In this document: one piece after another, positions 1 to 8,637 of the stretch
Layout of the letters: each line of letters opens with the position of its first letter
Position numbering within the stretch: the first letter of the stretch is position 1
NCBI GenBank assembly: GCA_943788775.1
Contig: CALSRO010000005.1
Location: forward strand, 186,001 to 250,000
Length of the DNA stretch: 64,000 nucleotides
From: an uncultured Flavobacteriales bacterium
GTDB taxonomy: Bacteria; Bacteroidota; Bacteroidia; Flavobacteriales_G; Salibacteraceae
Direction: 5' to 3'
Notes under the pieces: generated by a model
Database searches by the model: none
Told to the model about the DNA's origin: nothing
What the model saw: only the letters and a program-made list of their open reading frames with translations
Translations under genes and position numbers: made by a program

Positions 1-1
1 G

Positions 2-553
2 CTTGCTGCGCTGAAGCTAGGTGTGCAAAACTCAATGAACGTAGCTGGGCTCAGTGCAGAACAAAAAGGTTCATTTTCAGAACACATCAAAAACATCGAT
101 ACCGCAGCGGAGGAAGCCCAAAATATTAGTCATCAGATGATGCCACGAGCCTTGACTGAGACGGGCCTGATCTCCGCATTTGAGGACATGCTTTCCAAAA
201 CCCTAAAGCAAACAGACATCGGTTACAACTTTGAGCAGTTTGGGGTTTTGAATCAACGATTCAAGCCATCCATTGAAATCGGATTATATCGCATTGCCCA
301 AGAGCTGGTAAACAACATTCTGAAACACAGTGGAGCCAAACATGTGGATATTCAACTTTTGAAAACCAAAACACACTTGGTATTGCATGTGGAAGATGAC
401 GGGAAAGGATTTGAGTTTGACAAGAAGGGATCTCAGAACGGCATTGGCCTCAACAATATTTTCAGCAGGGCCAGTTCGGTGAATGGCGAGGTGAATTATG
501 AAAATGGAAAACCAGGAACGATTGCGAATATTCGAGTTCCGCTTGGAGACTAG
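2..553 (+). CDS. Sensor histidine kinase, NarX/LiaS type, C-terminal part (5' truncated by window)
   Basis: The reading frame is open to the left edge (first complete codon at base 2), so the start and sensor region lie outside. The first residues read LAALKLGVQNS, which fits the end of a HisKA_3 dimerisation helix just after the phospho-histidine box; that histidine is therefore outside the window. A GHKL ATPase domain follows: the N box around RIAQELVNNILKH, the G1 box DDGKGF and a G2-like GIGLNNI segment, ending in the usual RVPLGD strand. The family autophosphorylates and passes phosphate to NarL/LuxR-type regulators. A NarL-type regulator occurs at 14552 but is not adjacent, so pairing is only a possibility. 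GTG at 23 is an internal codon, not a likely start. Confidence 0.85.
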   Translation, partial: LAALKLGVQNSMNVAGLSAEQKGSFSEHIKNIDTAAEEAQNISHQMMPRALTETGLISAFEDMLSKTLKQTDIGYNFEQFGVLNQRFKPSIEIGLYRIAQELVNNILKHSGAKHVDIQLLKTKTHLVLHVEDDGKGFEFDKKGSQNGIGLNNIFSRASSVNGEVNYENGKPGTIANIRVPLGD

Positions 554-988
554 ATTGAATGTCGAATACTGAATTTCGAAATCCCAACAATAGCACTGCA
601 AGTGAACGTTACCTCTCGCCCCATTCTCAACAATAGCGGGCTGAATTTTGGGCCACTGAATGGATAACCAGTCCCGTGGGAAACGATGGATTCAAGTTTC
701 AGTAGCGTTGGCCAAGCTGGTGATTAGAATTCAGAACTGTGGTTTTTCTGTGTCGATTTATCGCACAGAAAAAATTGTCTTGAATGGGGCTTGACTTTTT
801 TGCTTCTTTGGAGCCTGTGCTGAGTTTGTCGAAGCAGCAAGCAAAAAAGGAAGAGAAGAATCCAGTTACAAACCGAACAATTCTCAACCATCAATATTCA
901 ATGCACAAATGAATATCGAATGTTGAACACCGAATTTCGAAATAATTCGATTAGCATCTACTGGTTGCGCTCATTGATTGCACCCAGA
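554..988. repeat. Gene-free mosaic of short interspersed repeats
   Basis: This 435-bp stretch holds no convincing gene. It contains a 25-nt direct repeat at 558-582 and 919-943 (22 of 25 identical), a strong hairpin at 743-773 (arms tttttctgtg and cacagaaaaa, loop helped by cga/tcg), and an 11-nt perfect inverted repeat at 795-805 and 839-849 (cttttttgctt / aagcaaaaaag) that encloses the segment gcctgtgctgagtttgtcg at 812-830. The last two resemble short repeats that I recall from many Bacteroidota intergenic regions; that recollection is not checked here. Short ORFs in the region have no recognisable protein features. Confidence 0.6.
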
Positions 989-3202
989 TCATTGAACAAT
1001 AAAACTCGTAACTGCAGAATGCTGTTGGGTAGTCCAATGCAGGAAATAAACTCCCGATTGCAAACCAGCTACATCGAGCATATACGATTCAGTGTTATTC
1101 AATGCTTTTTGCAGTGAAACCTGCCCCAAGGCATCAAGAACCGTAATTGTAGCCATCGCGGATTCCGGGACCTGGATAGTCAACACATCACTCGTGGGAT
1201 TGGGAAATACGGAAATGCCCTGTGTATAAGCTGTCCTTCGCAATGAGGGCACACCTGCTGGATAATTACCATCACGTTGCATGTACTTCAGGCCTCCCTC
1301 ACCGGTTCCAACAAGCAGGTCGAAAATCTCATCTGAGTCAAAATCTGAAATGGCGGGTGTAATGCGGTCCGAAAGGATGAAAATGGAATCGGCCATCTTA
1401 AACGAATCGCTCAAATTGGTCCTGATTTCATAAACATTGATGCGTTTTTCACTGGTGCCAACGAACAGGTAAGGTTTGTCGCCAAAGGCAGGATTATTCA
1501 CGTATCGAGGGGCTGCAAATCCATTACAACAAAAGAAACTCACATCTATTTTACCAAACTCAGCAATGGTCGGAGCACTGGCAAATTGTGCGCTGGAGAG
1601 GGTTCCTGTGTTTTCGAAATAGGCAATGGTCCCCACGCGCTCGCCCACCAAAAGGTCTAACAATCCATCGCCATTGATGTCAGCAATTTCGGGGGCTGCA
1701 TTTTGATCAATGCTATTGATGCCCATGTAATTTGGCGCAACAAGTGTAAAACTGGCAACTCCACCAATCGGATTATTTCTGAAATAGTGCAGAAATCCAT
1801 CGGCATCGCCAATGAGCATGTCCAAATCACCATCATTGTCTAAGTCGCCCAATGCCGGATGGGCCGCTTGAAAGGCGAAGTTTGAGGTGTTGGCAAAATC
1901 ACCATCCGTCAAACTGAAAGATGGGGAGGTGGCCGTGCCTACGTTTTCAAAATAATTGAGTCGACTGCGTCTGTTGCTGGTCGGGGAGCGGTAAAAATCG
2001 GAGGCGATAATTAAATCATCAAGTCCATCACCGCTCACGTCCATCACCACAGGAACTGCACCCGAACCAAGGTCCACCATTTCTTCCAAAAGGAATGATT
2101 TGGTTGCTAACTCATATACAGCGCCACTTGAGGCAGTATTTAGGTAGAGCCAGGTGTGGCCATCGTTGCACGAGCTGTCTATGTTGTTATTGGTGGTCAC
2201 CAAAAGGTCGTTTTTACCATCGTGATTAGCATCTAGTTCATAGCCCGCAATCATGTATTGCATATTGGCAGGATTTGTAGCAGACGGAAAATTGGTGCTT
2301 TGCGCACTTACATCAATATCAGGCGAGCTAGCATCGCCAACATTCGGGGCGTAGACAAAGGTTTTGGTCTGAATATCTCCAATGGCAATATCCATATCAC
2401 CATCATTGTCAGTATCTGTGAGCAAAAGCGTTGACCCGGGATGATGCCGAGCTGCAAGATCGAATGGAGTGGGTGGTGACACCTCAGGTCGGCATGAAAT
2501 GGCCTCTAAGTTGCTGGCATTGGGTGGCTCTTGGAATCCACCCCAACACTCTGTGTTTACCTTAAACTCCAGGCTGTCGCAATTTCCAAATTGATCCATG
2601 CTCAAGTTTTCGTGCCAGACCACAGAGTTTTCTGAATCGCCATTGCCAAAAGTCAAGATGTCGATATCACCATCGTTGTCCACATCAACGATGGCGGGAA
2701 TGTCTCCAGGGAGGATGAATGCAGAGGTGACGAGCGAACCATAATCGCTTTGGATGGCGTTGGTCACTAACTGAAAAGAAGGCGGGAATGCGCCATCATT
2801 TTTATAGACCGCAAACTTCCCGTTGTTGTAGGTGAAAATGTCCATGAACCCATCGCAATTATAATCGCGAAGCAGAACCAATTCATTTAACGTGCTCGGG
2901 AAATTGGATTCTAGTTCTGGATGATAATCGTATTCCGAAGTGGTGGAATTGTATAAATAGGTCCGCCAGATGTCGTTGTTTCTATCAAAAACAAAGAGGT
3001 CTTCCTCTCCGTCATCGTTAAAATGGATGGGCGAAAACTGAGGGCTGCTGAATCCGCCCGCAGTGGCCAATCTTAAGTTTCCAGATTCGGAAAACGGAAG
3101 GGCAGTGGATGGCTCAAAACCTATGTTGTATTGCGCTTGTGTTGCCAAGCACGCAAGAAGGAAGAGTAGGGAAAGCTTTATTCTTTGATCAATTTTGCCC
3201 AC
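989..3202 (-). CDS. Secreted FG-GAP/VCBS repeat protein with T9SS type A sorting domain
   Basis: A 737-residue secreted protein. A signal peptide (KLSLLFLLACLATQAQ) is followed by about nine calcium-loop repeats of the form DxDxDGxxD (for example VDVDNDGDID, TDTDNDGDMD, GDLDNDGDLD, ADINGDGLLD), each near a LYFEN or YFRN-like strand, as in FG-GAP/VCBS beta-propellers. The last 75 residues (VFPNPTSDVLTI to SFIVQ) are a type A T9SS sorting domain, so the product should be exported across the outer membrane and anchored or released. The start is GTG at 3202, inside the last 25 bases of the upstream paralogue, with no better in-frame start near the signal peptide; the two genes are probably co-transcribed and translationally coupled. 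The ligand is unknown. Confidence 0.85.
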   Translation of the reverse strand: MGKIDQRIKLSLLFLLACLATQAQYNIGFEPSTALPFSESGNLRLATAGGFSSPQFSPIHFNDDGEEDLFVFDRNNDIWRTYLYNSTTSEYDYHPELESNFPSTLNELVLLRDYNCDGFMDIFTYNNGKFAVYKNDGAFPPSFQLVTNAIQSDYGSLVTSAFILPGDIPAIVDVDNDGDIDILTFGNGDSENSVVWHENLSMDQFGNCDSLEFKVNTECWGGFQEPPNASNLEAISCRPEVSPPTPFDLAARHHPGSTLLLTDTDNDGDMDIAIGDIQTKTFVYAPNVGDASSPDIDVSAQSTNFPSATNPANMQYMIAGYELDANHDGKNDLLVTTNNNIDSSCNDGHTWLYLNTASSGAVYELATKSFLLEEMVDLGSGAVPVVMDVSGDGLDDLIIASDFYRSPTSNRRSRLNYFENVGTATSPSFSLTDGDFANTSNFAFQAAHPALGDLDNDGDLDMLIGDADGFLHYFRNNPIGGVASFTLVAPNYMGINSIDQNAAPEIADINGDGLLDLLVGERVGTIAYFENTGTLSSAQFASAPTIAEFGKIDVSFFCCNGFAAPRYVNNPAFGDKPYLFVGTSEKRINVYEIRTNLSDSFKMADSIFILSDRITPAISDFDSDEIFDLLVGTGEGGLKYMQRDGNYPAGVPSLRRTAYTQGISVFPNPTSDVLTIQVPESAMATITVLDALGQVSLQKALNNTESYMLDVAGLQSGVYFLHWTTQQHSAVTSFIVQ

Positions 3203-5436
3203 GCAATGGAATCGTTTTCTATCACTGAGACGAAGTAAGCGCCACTTGGATAGTCACGAAGGTCAATATTCTCCTCGAAGAATAATCCATTTGACTGAAT
3301 GGATTTAGAAAGCAACACCCGACCTTGAAGGTCCAATACTTGCATTTTCGCCAAATCACTTCGCGAAGCCATTTTCAAAGTAGCACTGCCATCCGTAGGG
3401 TTTGGGTACAATTGGATGTGCGATGAAGCACCTTTCAATGGTGAAATACCCAGCGTTGTGTTGTTCAATTTCTCCATGAAATAGAGTCCACCCGCACGCT
3501 GACCAATAACTAGTTCTTCTTGGCCATCGCCTAACAGATCGATACCTGTTATAGCCGTCTCGGTGGCTTCCACAATGATAGAGTCTATCAAGTTGAACGT
3601 GTCTCCAATGTTCAGTATAGGGCCATAAATGTTGATGGTTCCAACACCCGTTCCTAATAATAAGTAGAGTTTATTGGTGCTGTCAATGTTGCGACTAAAA
3701 TGCGGCACCGCCTTGCCACCAAATCCGCTAAAAATGTTGATTGCACCCATGTCTTCAATGGAAGGACTGCTTGGAAAATCAGGATTGCCAACGGTTCCTG
3801 AATTTTCGAAATACTGGATTCTACCATACTCGTCACCAGCAACAATGTCGGGTAAACCGTCTGTGCTCAAGTCGATGATCTGCGGATGTGCTTCGCCTCC
3901 CACATCTATTTGATTGTAGTTTGGAAACAGCTTGAATTGATACGTGGCAGGAAATCCAATGTTTTTGTAGAACTGAATGTGGCCTGTATGATCGCCTACC
4001 AATAAATCTGTATCGCCATCACCGTCAATATCACCTAAGGCGGGATGTGCCGAACGAAGCCCCAATTGGCTTACATCGGCCCAATCATCATCTACTAGCT
4101 TGAAGATTGGATTGCCCTTAGTGCCTACGTTTTCATAATAGAACAAGCGGGCTGAGCTCAGGGCAGCGTTAAAATTGTTGTAACCAATGTTTCCAATGAC
4201 CATGTCGGGCAGTGAATCACCATTCATGTCACCAAAAGCTGGAAAGGATCGTATGCCCACATCGATCATTTCACCAGAGATGTATCCTCGGCTGTGGAGC
4301 TCAAAAACCGGATTCGCATCCGACCCTATGTTTTCGTAATAGACATCGGAAATCACCGCGTCAGACGTGTCGTATTCATTCGGATCTACATTGTTGATTT
4401 GGTTAGATGAGATGAGCATATCGTCATCACCATCATGATCCACATCGAAGAAATAGGGGTAGGGTTGATTGTTGAGCTTCACCTGAACATCGTTGCTCGG
4501 AAAGGCATTGTCGTTTAAAGATTGATCGATTGTTCCATTTACAGTGGTGCCAGAATTATACATCGCGTAAAGCTCATCGTAGTGATCATAGGTGATCAAT
4601 AAGTCGAGTGCGCCATCACCGTCTAAATCATGAAGGTTTTGTGTCATGGTAATGTCTTTACCACGTTGATCGTCAAAAATGTTGCAGGTTGTATCGCAGC
4701 TAAATTCTCGCCAGTTGTGAATGGGGTGTGCACCGCCAGAAATTCGAATCTCTCCCCAGCACTTGTCTCCAAATTTGAATTCAAGGCTATCTGCCGAGCC
4801 ATATTCCTCTATCGACTGATTGGTGAAGGTGGAAAACGAGCAAATGTCAGAATAGTTGACAGGGAAGAACATAAAGTCAAGGTCTCCATCTTCATCTAAA
4901 TCTCTGATTACCGGGAGGGTGTTTCGAGCAAAACGAAAAGGTAAGTTGTTGTTTCCGCTGCGGTAGGCCACCTGTTCAATCTCTAAATCAAATGAAGGGG
5001 TGTTGGATCCAACATTTCGATGGACCTTAATGTTTTCAAAATTGTGCGTGGAGAAAATGTCTCCTTTGCCATCGCCATTAAAATCTCGAATTAAGCAAAA
5101 TCCGCGATCGTAAAGCTTTGGGAAGTGTCGTTCAAATGCCAAAGAGTCCTCTGGAATAATGGGCATCCATTCGTACTTATCAGTGTTCGAATTGTATTTA
5201 AACCCTTTGCGCAGGGCGCCATCGCGATCGAAGACAAAAAGTTCTTCTTCCGAATTCCCAGTGAAATCCATGGGGCTGTACTGAGGGTTGTTCAATCCAC
5301 CGGCCCATGGGAAATCCAATGAATCATTGTCATAAACGACTTTTACAGAATTGGAGAGTTGATATCCAGCGTTGAATTGAGCAATGGATTGGATGGTGAT
5401 TAGAACACTCAGTATGGTTAATGGTAGGATTCGCAT
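3178..5436 (-). CDS. Secreted FG-GAP/VCBS repeat protein with T9SS type A sorting domain (paralogue)
   Basis: A 752-residue paralogue of the next gene downstream. I chose ATG 5436 because the signal peptide MRILPLTILSVLITIQSIAQ begins there; an in-frame ATG at 5454 would add six residues and run into the divergent promoter region. It carries about nine Asp-rich loops (DFNGDGKGD, DLDEDGDLD, DLDGDGALD, DVDHDGDDD, DIDGDGDTD and others) in the same order and spacing as its neighbour, and shares local stretches such as GRIQYFENSGT against GTIAYFENTGT. The C-terminus (LYPNPTDGSATLKM to AKLIKE) is a type A T9SS sorting domain. A surface-exposed calcium-binding beta-propeller is likely; the partner is unknown. 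Confidence 0.85.
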   Translation of the reverse strand: MRILPLTILSVLITIQSIAQFNAGYQLSNSVKVVYDNDSLDFPWAGGLNNPQYSPMDFTGNSEEELFVFDRDGALRKGFKYNSNTDKYEWMPIIPEDSLAFERHFPKLYDRGFCLIRDFNGDGKGDIFSTHNFENIKVHRNVGSNTPSFDLEIEQVAYRSGNNNLPFRFARNTLPVIRDLDEDGDLDFMFFPVNYSDICSFSTFTNQSIEEYGSADSLEFKFGDKCWGEIRISGGAHPIHNWREFSCDTTCNIFDDQRGKDITMTQNLHDLDGDGALDLLITYDHYDELYAMYNSGTTVNGTIDQSLNDNAFPSNDVQVKLNNQPYPYFFDVDHDGDDDMLISSNQINNVDPNEYDTSDAVISDVYYENIGSDANPVFELHSRGYISGEMIDVGIRSFPAFGDMNGDSLPDMVIGNIGYNNFNAALSSARLFYYENVGTKGNPIFKLVDDDWADVSQLGLRSAHPALGDIDGDGDTDLLVGDHTGHIQFYKNIGFPATYQFKLFPNYNQIDVGGEAHPQIIDLSTDGLPDIVAGDEYGRIQYFENSGTVGNPDFPSSPSIEDMGAINIFSGFGGKAVPHFSRNIDSTNKLYLLLGTGVGTINIYGPILNIGDTFNLIDSIIVEATETAITGIDLLGDGQEELVIGQRAGGLYFMEKLNNTTLGISPLKGASSHIQLYPNPTDGSATLKMASRSDLAKMQVLDLQGRVLLSKSIQSNGLFFEENIDLRDYPSGAYFVSVIENDSIAWAKLIKE

Positions 5437-5467
5437 ATGATGATAGACGGTCAAATCTTAATGAACG

Positions 5468-5497
5468 TTGTACTTAAGCATAGCGAAGTTACTTTTG
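5468..5497 (+). promoter_or_regulatory. Promoter of flavobacterial type for the beta-barrel gene
   Basis: TTG at 5468-5470, 19-nt spacer, then TACTTTTG at 5490-5497. This matches the flavobacterial consensus TTG-N17-23-TAnnTTTG exactly. The ATG at 5515 lies 17 nt after the -7 box, which supports that start over the in-frame ATG at 5437. Confidence 0.55.
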
Positions 5498-5514
5498 ACC
5501 GCGAATTACGATAC

Positions 5515-6216
5515 ATGAAATTATTAAGTACTCTTCTTTTTTCTCTCCTGATTTGCGGATCAATGATGGCGCAATCGGATTCAACTACCATAGATAAGCC
5601 GAAAACTGTTACTGGTAAAAAGCCTCATTTAGACATGCTTTTGGTGGATTTGAATTGGGATCGTTTGATAGGAATGAATCCATCGGCAGACCAAAAATGG
5701 TACGGACGAGGCATTGCGGTCAATTTGATGTATGACCATCCTTTGCAGCGTGACGGCAGAGTTAGTTTCGCTATCGGTGGTGGATTCACTTCGCACAATT
5801 ATTATTCAAATGCATTGGTTCTAAAGTCGGGCGGCACTCAAAAGGTGAAGTTTATTAAACAGCCATCGAGTATCAAAGACAAGGGAAAAATTTCAGTGAA
5901 TTACGTAGATGTGCCATTTGAATTTAGATTTAGAACGGCTGAGGATAACCGCGAGCACAGATGGAAACTAGGAGTAGGAGCAAAAGTGGGTTATCTGATC
6001 AATGTGCATGAAAAGACCATCAATGATGATGGACGCAAATCCAAGCTCTATCACTATCCACACGTGGCAAAATTCAGATATGGACCAACCTTACGCGTTG
6101 GATACGGTGCAGTCATGTTAACTGGATATTATTCACTATCCACGTTTTTCCAACCTGATAAAGCCATTAACGACATCAATGCCTTTAGCCTTGGGCTAAC
6201 CATTTCTCCGTTTTAA
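5515..6216 (+). CDS. Outer-membrane beta-barrel protein, porin-like
   Basis: A 233-residue protein with a clear signal peptide (MKLLSTLLFSLLICGSMMAQ). The body alternates hydrophobic and polar residues in short strands separated by charged turns (GRVSFAIGGGFTSHNYY, WKLGVGAKVGYLINV, RYGPTLRVGYGAVMLTGYYS) and ends in an aromatic residue (LGLTISPF), as in the outer-membrane beta-barrel families common in Bacteroidota. Two short motifs (YVDVPFEFRFRT and the strand before KVGYLI) match the PorT/OMP_b-brl_2-like pattern. Start chosen at 5515 on signal-peptide and promoter position. It is divergent from the FG-GAP pair and monocistronic as far as seen. Specific function is unknown. Confidence 0.75.
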   Translation: MKLLSTLLFSLLICGSMMAQSDSTTIDKPKTVTGKKPHLDMLLVDLNWDRLIGMNPSADQKWYGRGIAVNLMYDHPLQRDGRVSFAIGGGFTSHNYYSNALVLKSGGTQKVKFIKQPSSIKDKGKISVNYVDVPFEFRFRTAEDNREHRWKLGVGAKVGYLINVHEKTINDDGRKSKLYHYPHVAKFRYGPTLRVGYGAVMLTGYYSLSTFFQPDKAINDINAFSLGLTISPF

Positions 6217-6255
6217 TATTCCGTTCACGTTAAAGTCAATGCGCCTTTAACTAAC

Positions 6256-6324
6256 CATAATGCTTGATTAAGGCCTTCGGGTTTTGATGATTGGACTTTT
6301 GATCCAATCAAAAAAAGCATTATG
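6256..6324 (+). promoter_or_regulatory. Nested inverted repeats enclosing the start codon of the next gene
   Basis: A perfect 10-nt inverted repeat pairs cataatgctt (6256-6265) with aagcattatg (6315-6324); the second arm contains the ATG start codon at 6322-6324. Inside it an 8-nt perfect repeat tgattgga (6288-6295) / tccaatca (6303-6310) has a 7-nt loop. In RNA this would bury the start codon in a stem. Function is inferred. Confidence 0.45.
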
Positions 6325-8091
6325 AAAAAAATTTACACTCTAATTGTTTCTGGATTACTGGCCACCGTAGGATTGGCTCAATCTATTTCTCTCGACTATG
6401 TTTCTTCATATTCTACCGGTTTGTTTGACGAAGGTGCTGCAGAAATTGTAACCTATGAAAAACTTTCTCATCGGTTATTCTTCAGCAATGCAAGTGACAA
6501 TAGCATTGGAATTCTTGACTTTAGCGACCCAGCAAATCTGTCGTTGATTTCACAAATTGACCTTAGCGCTTACGGAGATGGAGTCAACAGCGTTTCTGCA
6601 TACAACGGGGTTATTGCCGTGGCTGTGCAAGGTGAAGAAACCATGGATCGTGGACACATCGTGTTTTTTGATTCAGCAGGCACATTTTTATCACAAGTAG
6701 AAGCCGGATACCTTCCAGATATGGTGACTTTTTCTCACGATGGAATGATGGTGGTAGCGGCAAATGAAGGAGAGCCAAACGATGATTGGACTGAGGATCC
6801 TGTAGGATCAATAACAATTATTGATGTTTCTGGCGGAATTGCAGGATTAACTCAGACCAACGTGACAGAATTGGTTGTGGGTGATTATTCTGGTTCATGG
6901 GAAGGAGTCCGCTTTTTTCCTGGCGATTTCGATGCGGCAAACCTTGAACCTGAATACGTGGCTGTTTCTGAAGACAACTCGACAGCTTTTGTATCTCTTC
7001 AAGAGAATAACGCTGTTGTGGTGGTTGATCTAACTACCAAAACCATCACAGACGTTCAGCCTTTAGGTACGAAGGATCATTCAATCGCTAGAAATGGTTT
7101 AGATGCTAGCGACAAGGATGATGAAATTAATATTACAACCTATCCATTTAAAGGCTTGTATTTGCCAGATGCTCTGACCACGATTGATATCGCAGGAACA
7201 ACGTACTATTTAACTGCAAACGAAGGAGATTCCAGAGATTATGATGGATATAGCGAGGAGGAGCGCTTAGAAGATTTAGACTTAGACTCAATAGCATTTC
7301 CTAATGCGGCAACGCTTCAATTAGAGGAAAATGGTGGTAGAATGAAAGTGACCACATCTATGGGAGATACTGATGGTGATGGAGACTATGATGAAATTTA
7401 CACCTATGGAACGCGATCGTTCAGCATTTGGTCTACTACTGGTACATTGGTTTATGACTCTGGGGACGAGTTCGAGCAGCAACTAGCCACTTTAGAACCG
7501 GATAATTTTGGTTCCACTAATGACGAGAATGATTCTTTTGATAATCGTTCGGATGATAAGGGTCCAGAGCCAGAAGCAATTGAAGTCGCTACCATTAACG
7601 GTGAGCATTATGCCTTTATCGGTTTAGAACGAATAGGCGGCATTATGATGTATAATATTACTAATCCAACCGCTCCAACCTTCGTTCAATACATCAACAA
7701 CCGTGACTTCTCAGTAGAGGATGTTACGACCACAGCAGTGGGCGATTTAGGGTGTGAGGATGTGTTGTTTATCGATGGGCAGTTCACAGCCGACAGCAAT
7801 TTCTACCTCGTTACATCCAATGAAGTTTCGGGCTCCGTTTCTGTTTTCCAGATTGTGGGTGCAGTAGGTGTAGAGCAAATTAAGGTGCAGAAGGAGTTCA
7901 AAGTGTATCCGAACCCAGCAACCAATGTCTTGAATATAAGCACCAAGGATAATTACAACATCATAGATATATCTGGACGAAGAATCATTTCAGGTTCGAA
8001 TACTAACTTGATGAAAATCGAAACGCTTGCCCCAGGTGTGTATGCGATTGAAAACGAGTCAGGAGCAACTCAAATGTTTGTAAAGCAATAA
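6322..8091 (+). CDS. Secreted choice-of-anchor I-type protein with T9SS type A sorting domain
   Basis: A 589-residue exported protein: signal peptide MKKIYTLIVSGLLATVGLAQ, then a beta-propeller-like body with motifs typical of the choice-of-anchor I family (LPDMVTFSHDGMMVVAANEG, EPEYVAVSEDNSTAFVSLQE, YYLTANEGDSRDYDGY, KGPEPEAIEVATINGEHYAF, YNITNPTAPTFVQYINNRDF). This family is related to animal mesenchyme-specific surface glycoproteins and is often found near alkaline phosphatases; biochemical activity is not established. Acidic stretches such as DTDGDGDYDE suggest calcium binding. The last 65 residues (KVYPNPATNVLNI to QMFVKQ) form a type A T9SS sorting domain. It stands alone, with a nested hairpin at its start codon and a strong terminator after it. 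Confidence 0.85.
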   Translation: MKKIYTLIVSGLLATVGLAQSISLDYVSSYSTGLFDEGAAEIVTYEKLSHRLFFSNASDNSIGILDFSDPANLSLISQIDLSAYGDGVNSVSAYNGVIAVAVQGEETMDRGHIVFFDSAGTFLSQVEAGYLPDMVTFSHDGMMVVAANEGEPNDDWTEDPVGSITIIDVSGGIAGLTQTNVTELVVGDYSGSWEGVRFFPGDFDAANLEPEYVAVSEDNSTAFVSLQENNAVVVVDLTTKTITDVQPLGTKDHSIARNGLDASDKDDEINITTYPFKGLYLPDALTTIDIAGTTYYLTANEGDSRDYDGYSEEERLEDLDLDSIAFPNAATLQLEENGGRMKVTTSMGDTDGDGDYDEIYTYGTRSFSIWSTTGTLVYDSGDEFEQQLATLEPDNFGSTNDENDSFDNRSDDKGPEPEAIEVATINGEHYAFIGLERIGGIMMYNITNPTAPTFVQYINNRDFSVEDVTTTAVGDLGCEDVLFIDGQFTADSNFYLVTSNEVSGSVSVFQIVGAVGVEQIKVQKEFKVYPNPATNVLNISTKDNYNIIDISGRRIISGSNTNLMKIETLAPGVYAIENESGATQMFVKQ

Positions 8092-8118
8092 ATCTATCCT
8101 ATCTGTAGTAGTTGAGGT

Positions 8119-8147
8119 GGTCACCCAGAAATGGGTGGCCATTTTTT
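8119..8147 (+). terminator. Rho-independent terminator
   Basis: Stem ggtcaccca (8119-8127) with tgggtggcc (8132-8140), one G-T pair, loop gaaa, followed by a T tract at 8142-8147. It ends the gene at 6322 and its T tract touches the stop codon of the convergent gene. Confidence 0.85.
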
Positions 8148-8628
8148 ATGCAGAAGCTTTTTCCAACGCTCTTTTCAATTCTTCCGGTCGCTGAGTGCCA
8201 AGCTTAATGTTCTCGCCATCGGGTGAGTTAAAAGCAACGCAATGTATGCCGTGGGTATAAAATCTTCGAGCATCCTTTTTATGCAGGTTAAACATAGGTC
8301 GATTCATCAAGAACTTGGAGTAGGGCTCCACTTTAATATCAGAGATTCCTTTAATGTCCATCTCGACTTTTCTGTGAGTCATTGGCCCACTTAACACCAG
8401 TTTGTTACCATCTATCTTTGTCTCCAAATGTGAGATGAGCATGGCTCCTCCACTCATAACCAAGATGACAATGCCTATGTAAAAGAACAAATCGGCCGTA
8501 TCCCCTTGCGTGTCGTCTGAAGCGAAATAGAAGATAAAGCAAAAGAGCATGATGACCATTCGTCTGACCAATCCAAATCGATTGAATCCTAAGTATTGTT
8601 TTTCGAGGAAAGCGTAATTATGAGACAT
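8146..8628 (-). CDS. Membrane protein with PH-like C-terminal domain, function unknown
   Basis: A 160-residue protein with two close transmembrane segments (about residues 24-38 and 46-64) and a soluble C-terminal region with alternating strands (KIDGNKLVLSGPMTHRKVEM, DIKVEPYSKFLMNRPMFN, GIHCVAFNSPDGENIKLG) and a final helix RPEELKRALEKAS. This layout resembles bacterial PH-like (bPH) membrane proteins, where a short hairpin anchor precedes a beta-rich domain; the match is by pattern only. It lies 9 bp downstream of tilS on the same strand and is probably the last gene of the run that starts at 14445. Confidence 0.7.
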   Translation of the reverse strand: MSHNYAFLEKQYLGFNRFGLVRRMVIMLFCFIFYFASDDTQGDTADLFFYIGIVILVMSGGAMLISHLETKIDGNKLVLSGPMTHRKVEMDIKGISDIKVEPYSKFLMNRPMFNLHKKDARRFYTHGIHCVAFNSPDGENIKLGTQRPEELKRALEKASA

Positions 8629-8637
8629 GCGCTAAAA

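Noticed and set aside
743-774. Hairpin as a terminator for the histidine kinase gene
   Set aside because: The 3' arm ends in A residues on the plus strand and no T tract follows; it lies 190 bp after the stop codon. It is better seen as part of the repeat mosaic.
920-1117. 65-residue frame overlapping the end of the FG-GAP gene
   Set aside because: It runs through the intergenic repeat and into the antisense of a clear gene, with no protein features.
5437-5514. N-terminal extension of the beta-barrel protein from ATG 5437
   Set aside because: The signal peptide begins at 5515 and a good promoter lies at 5468-5497, inside the would-be extension.
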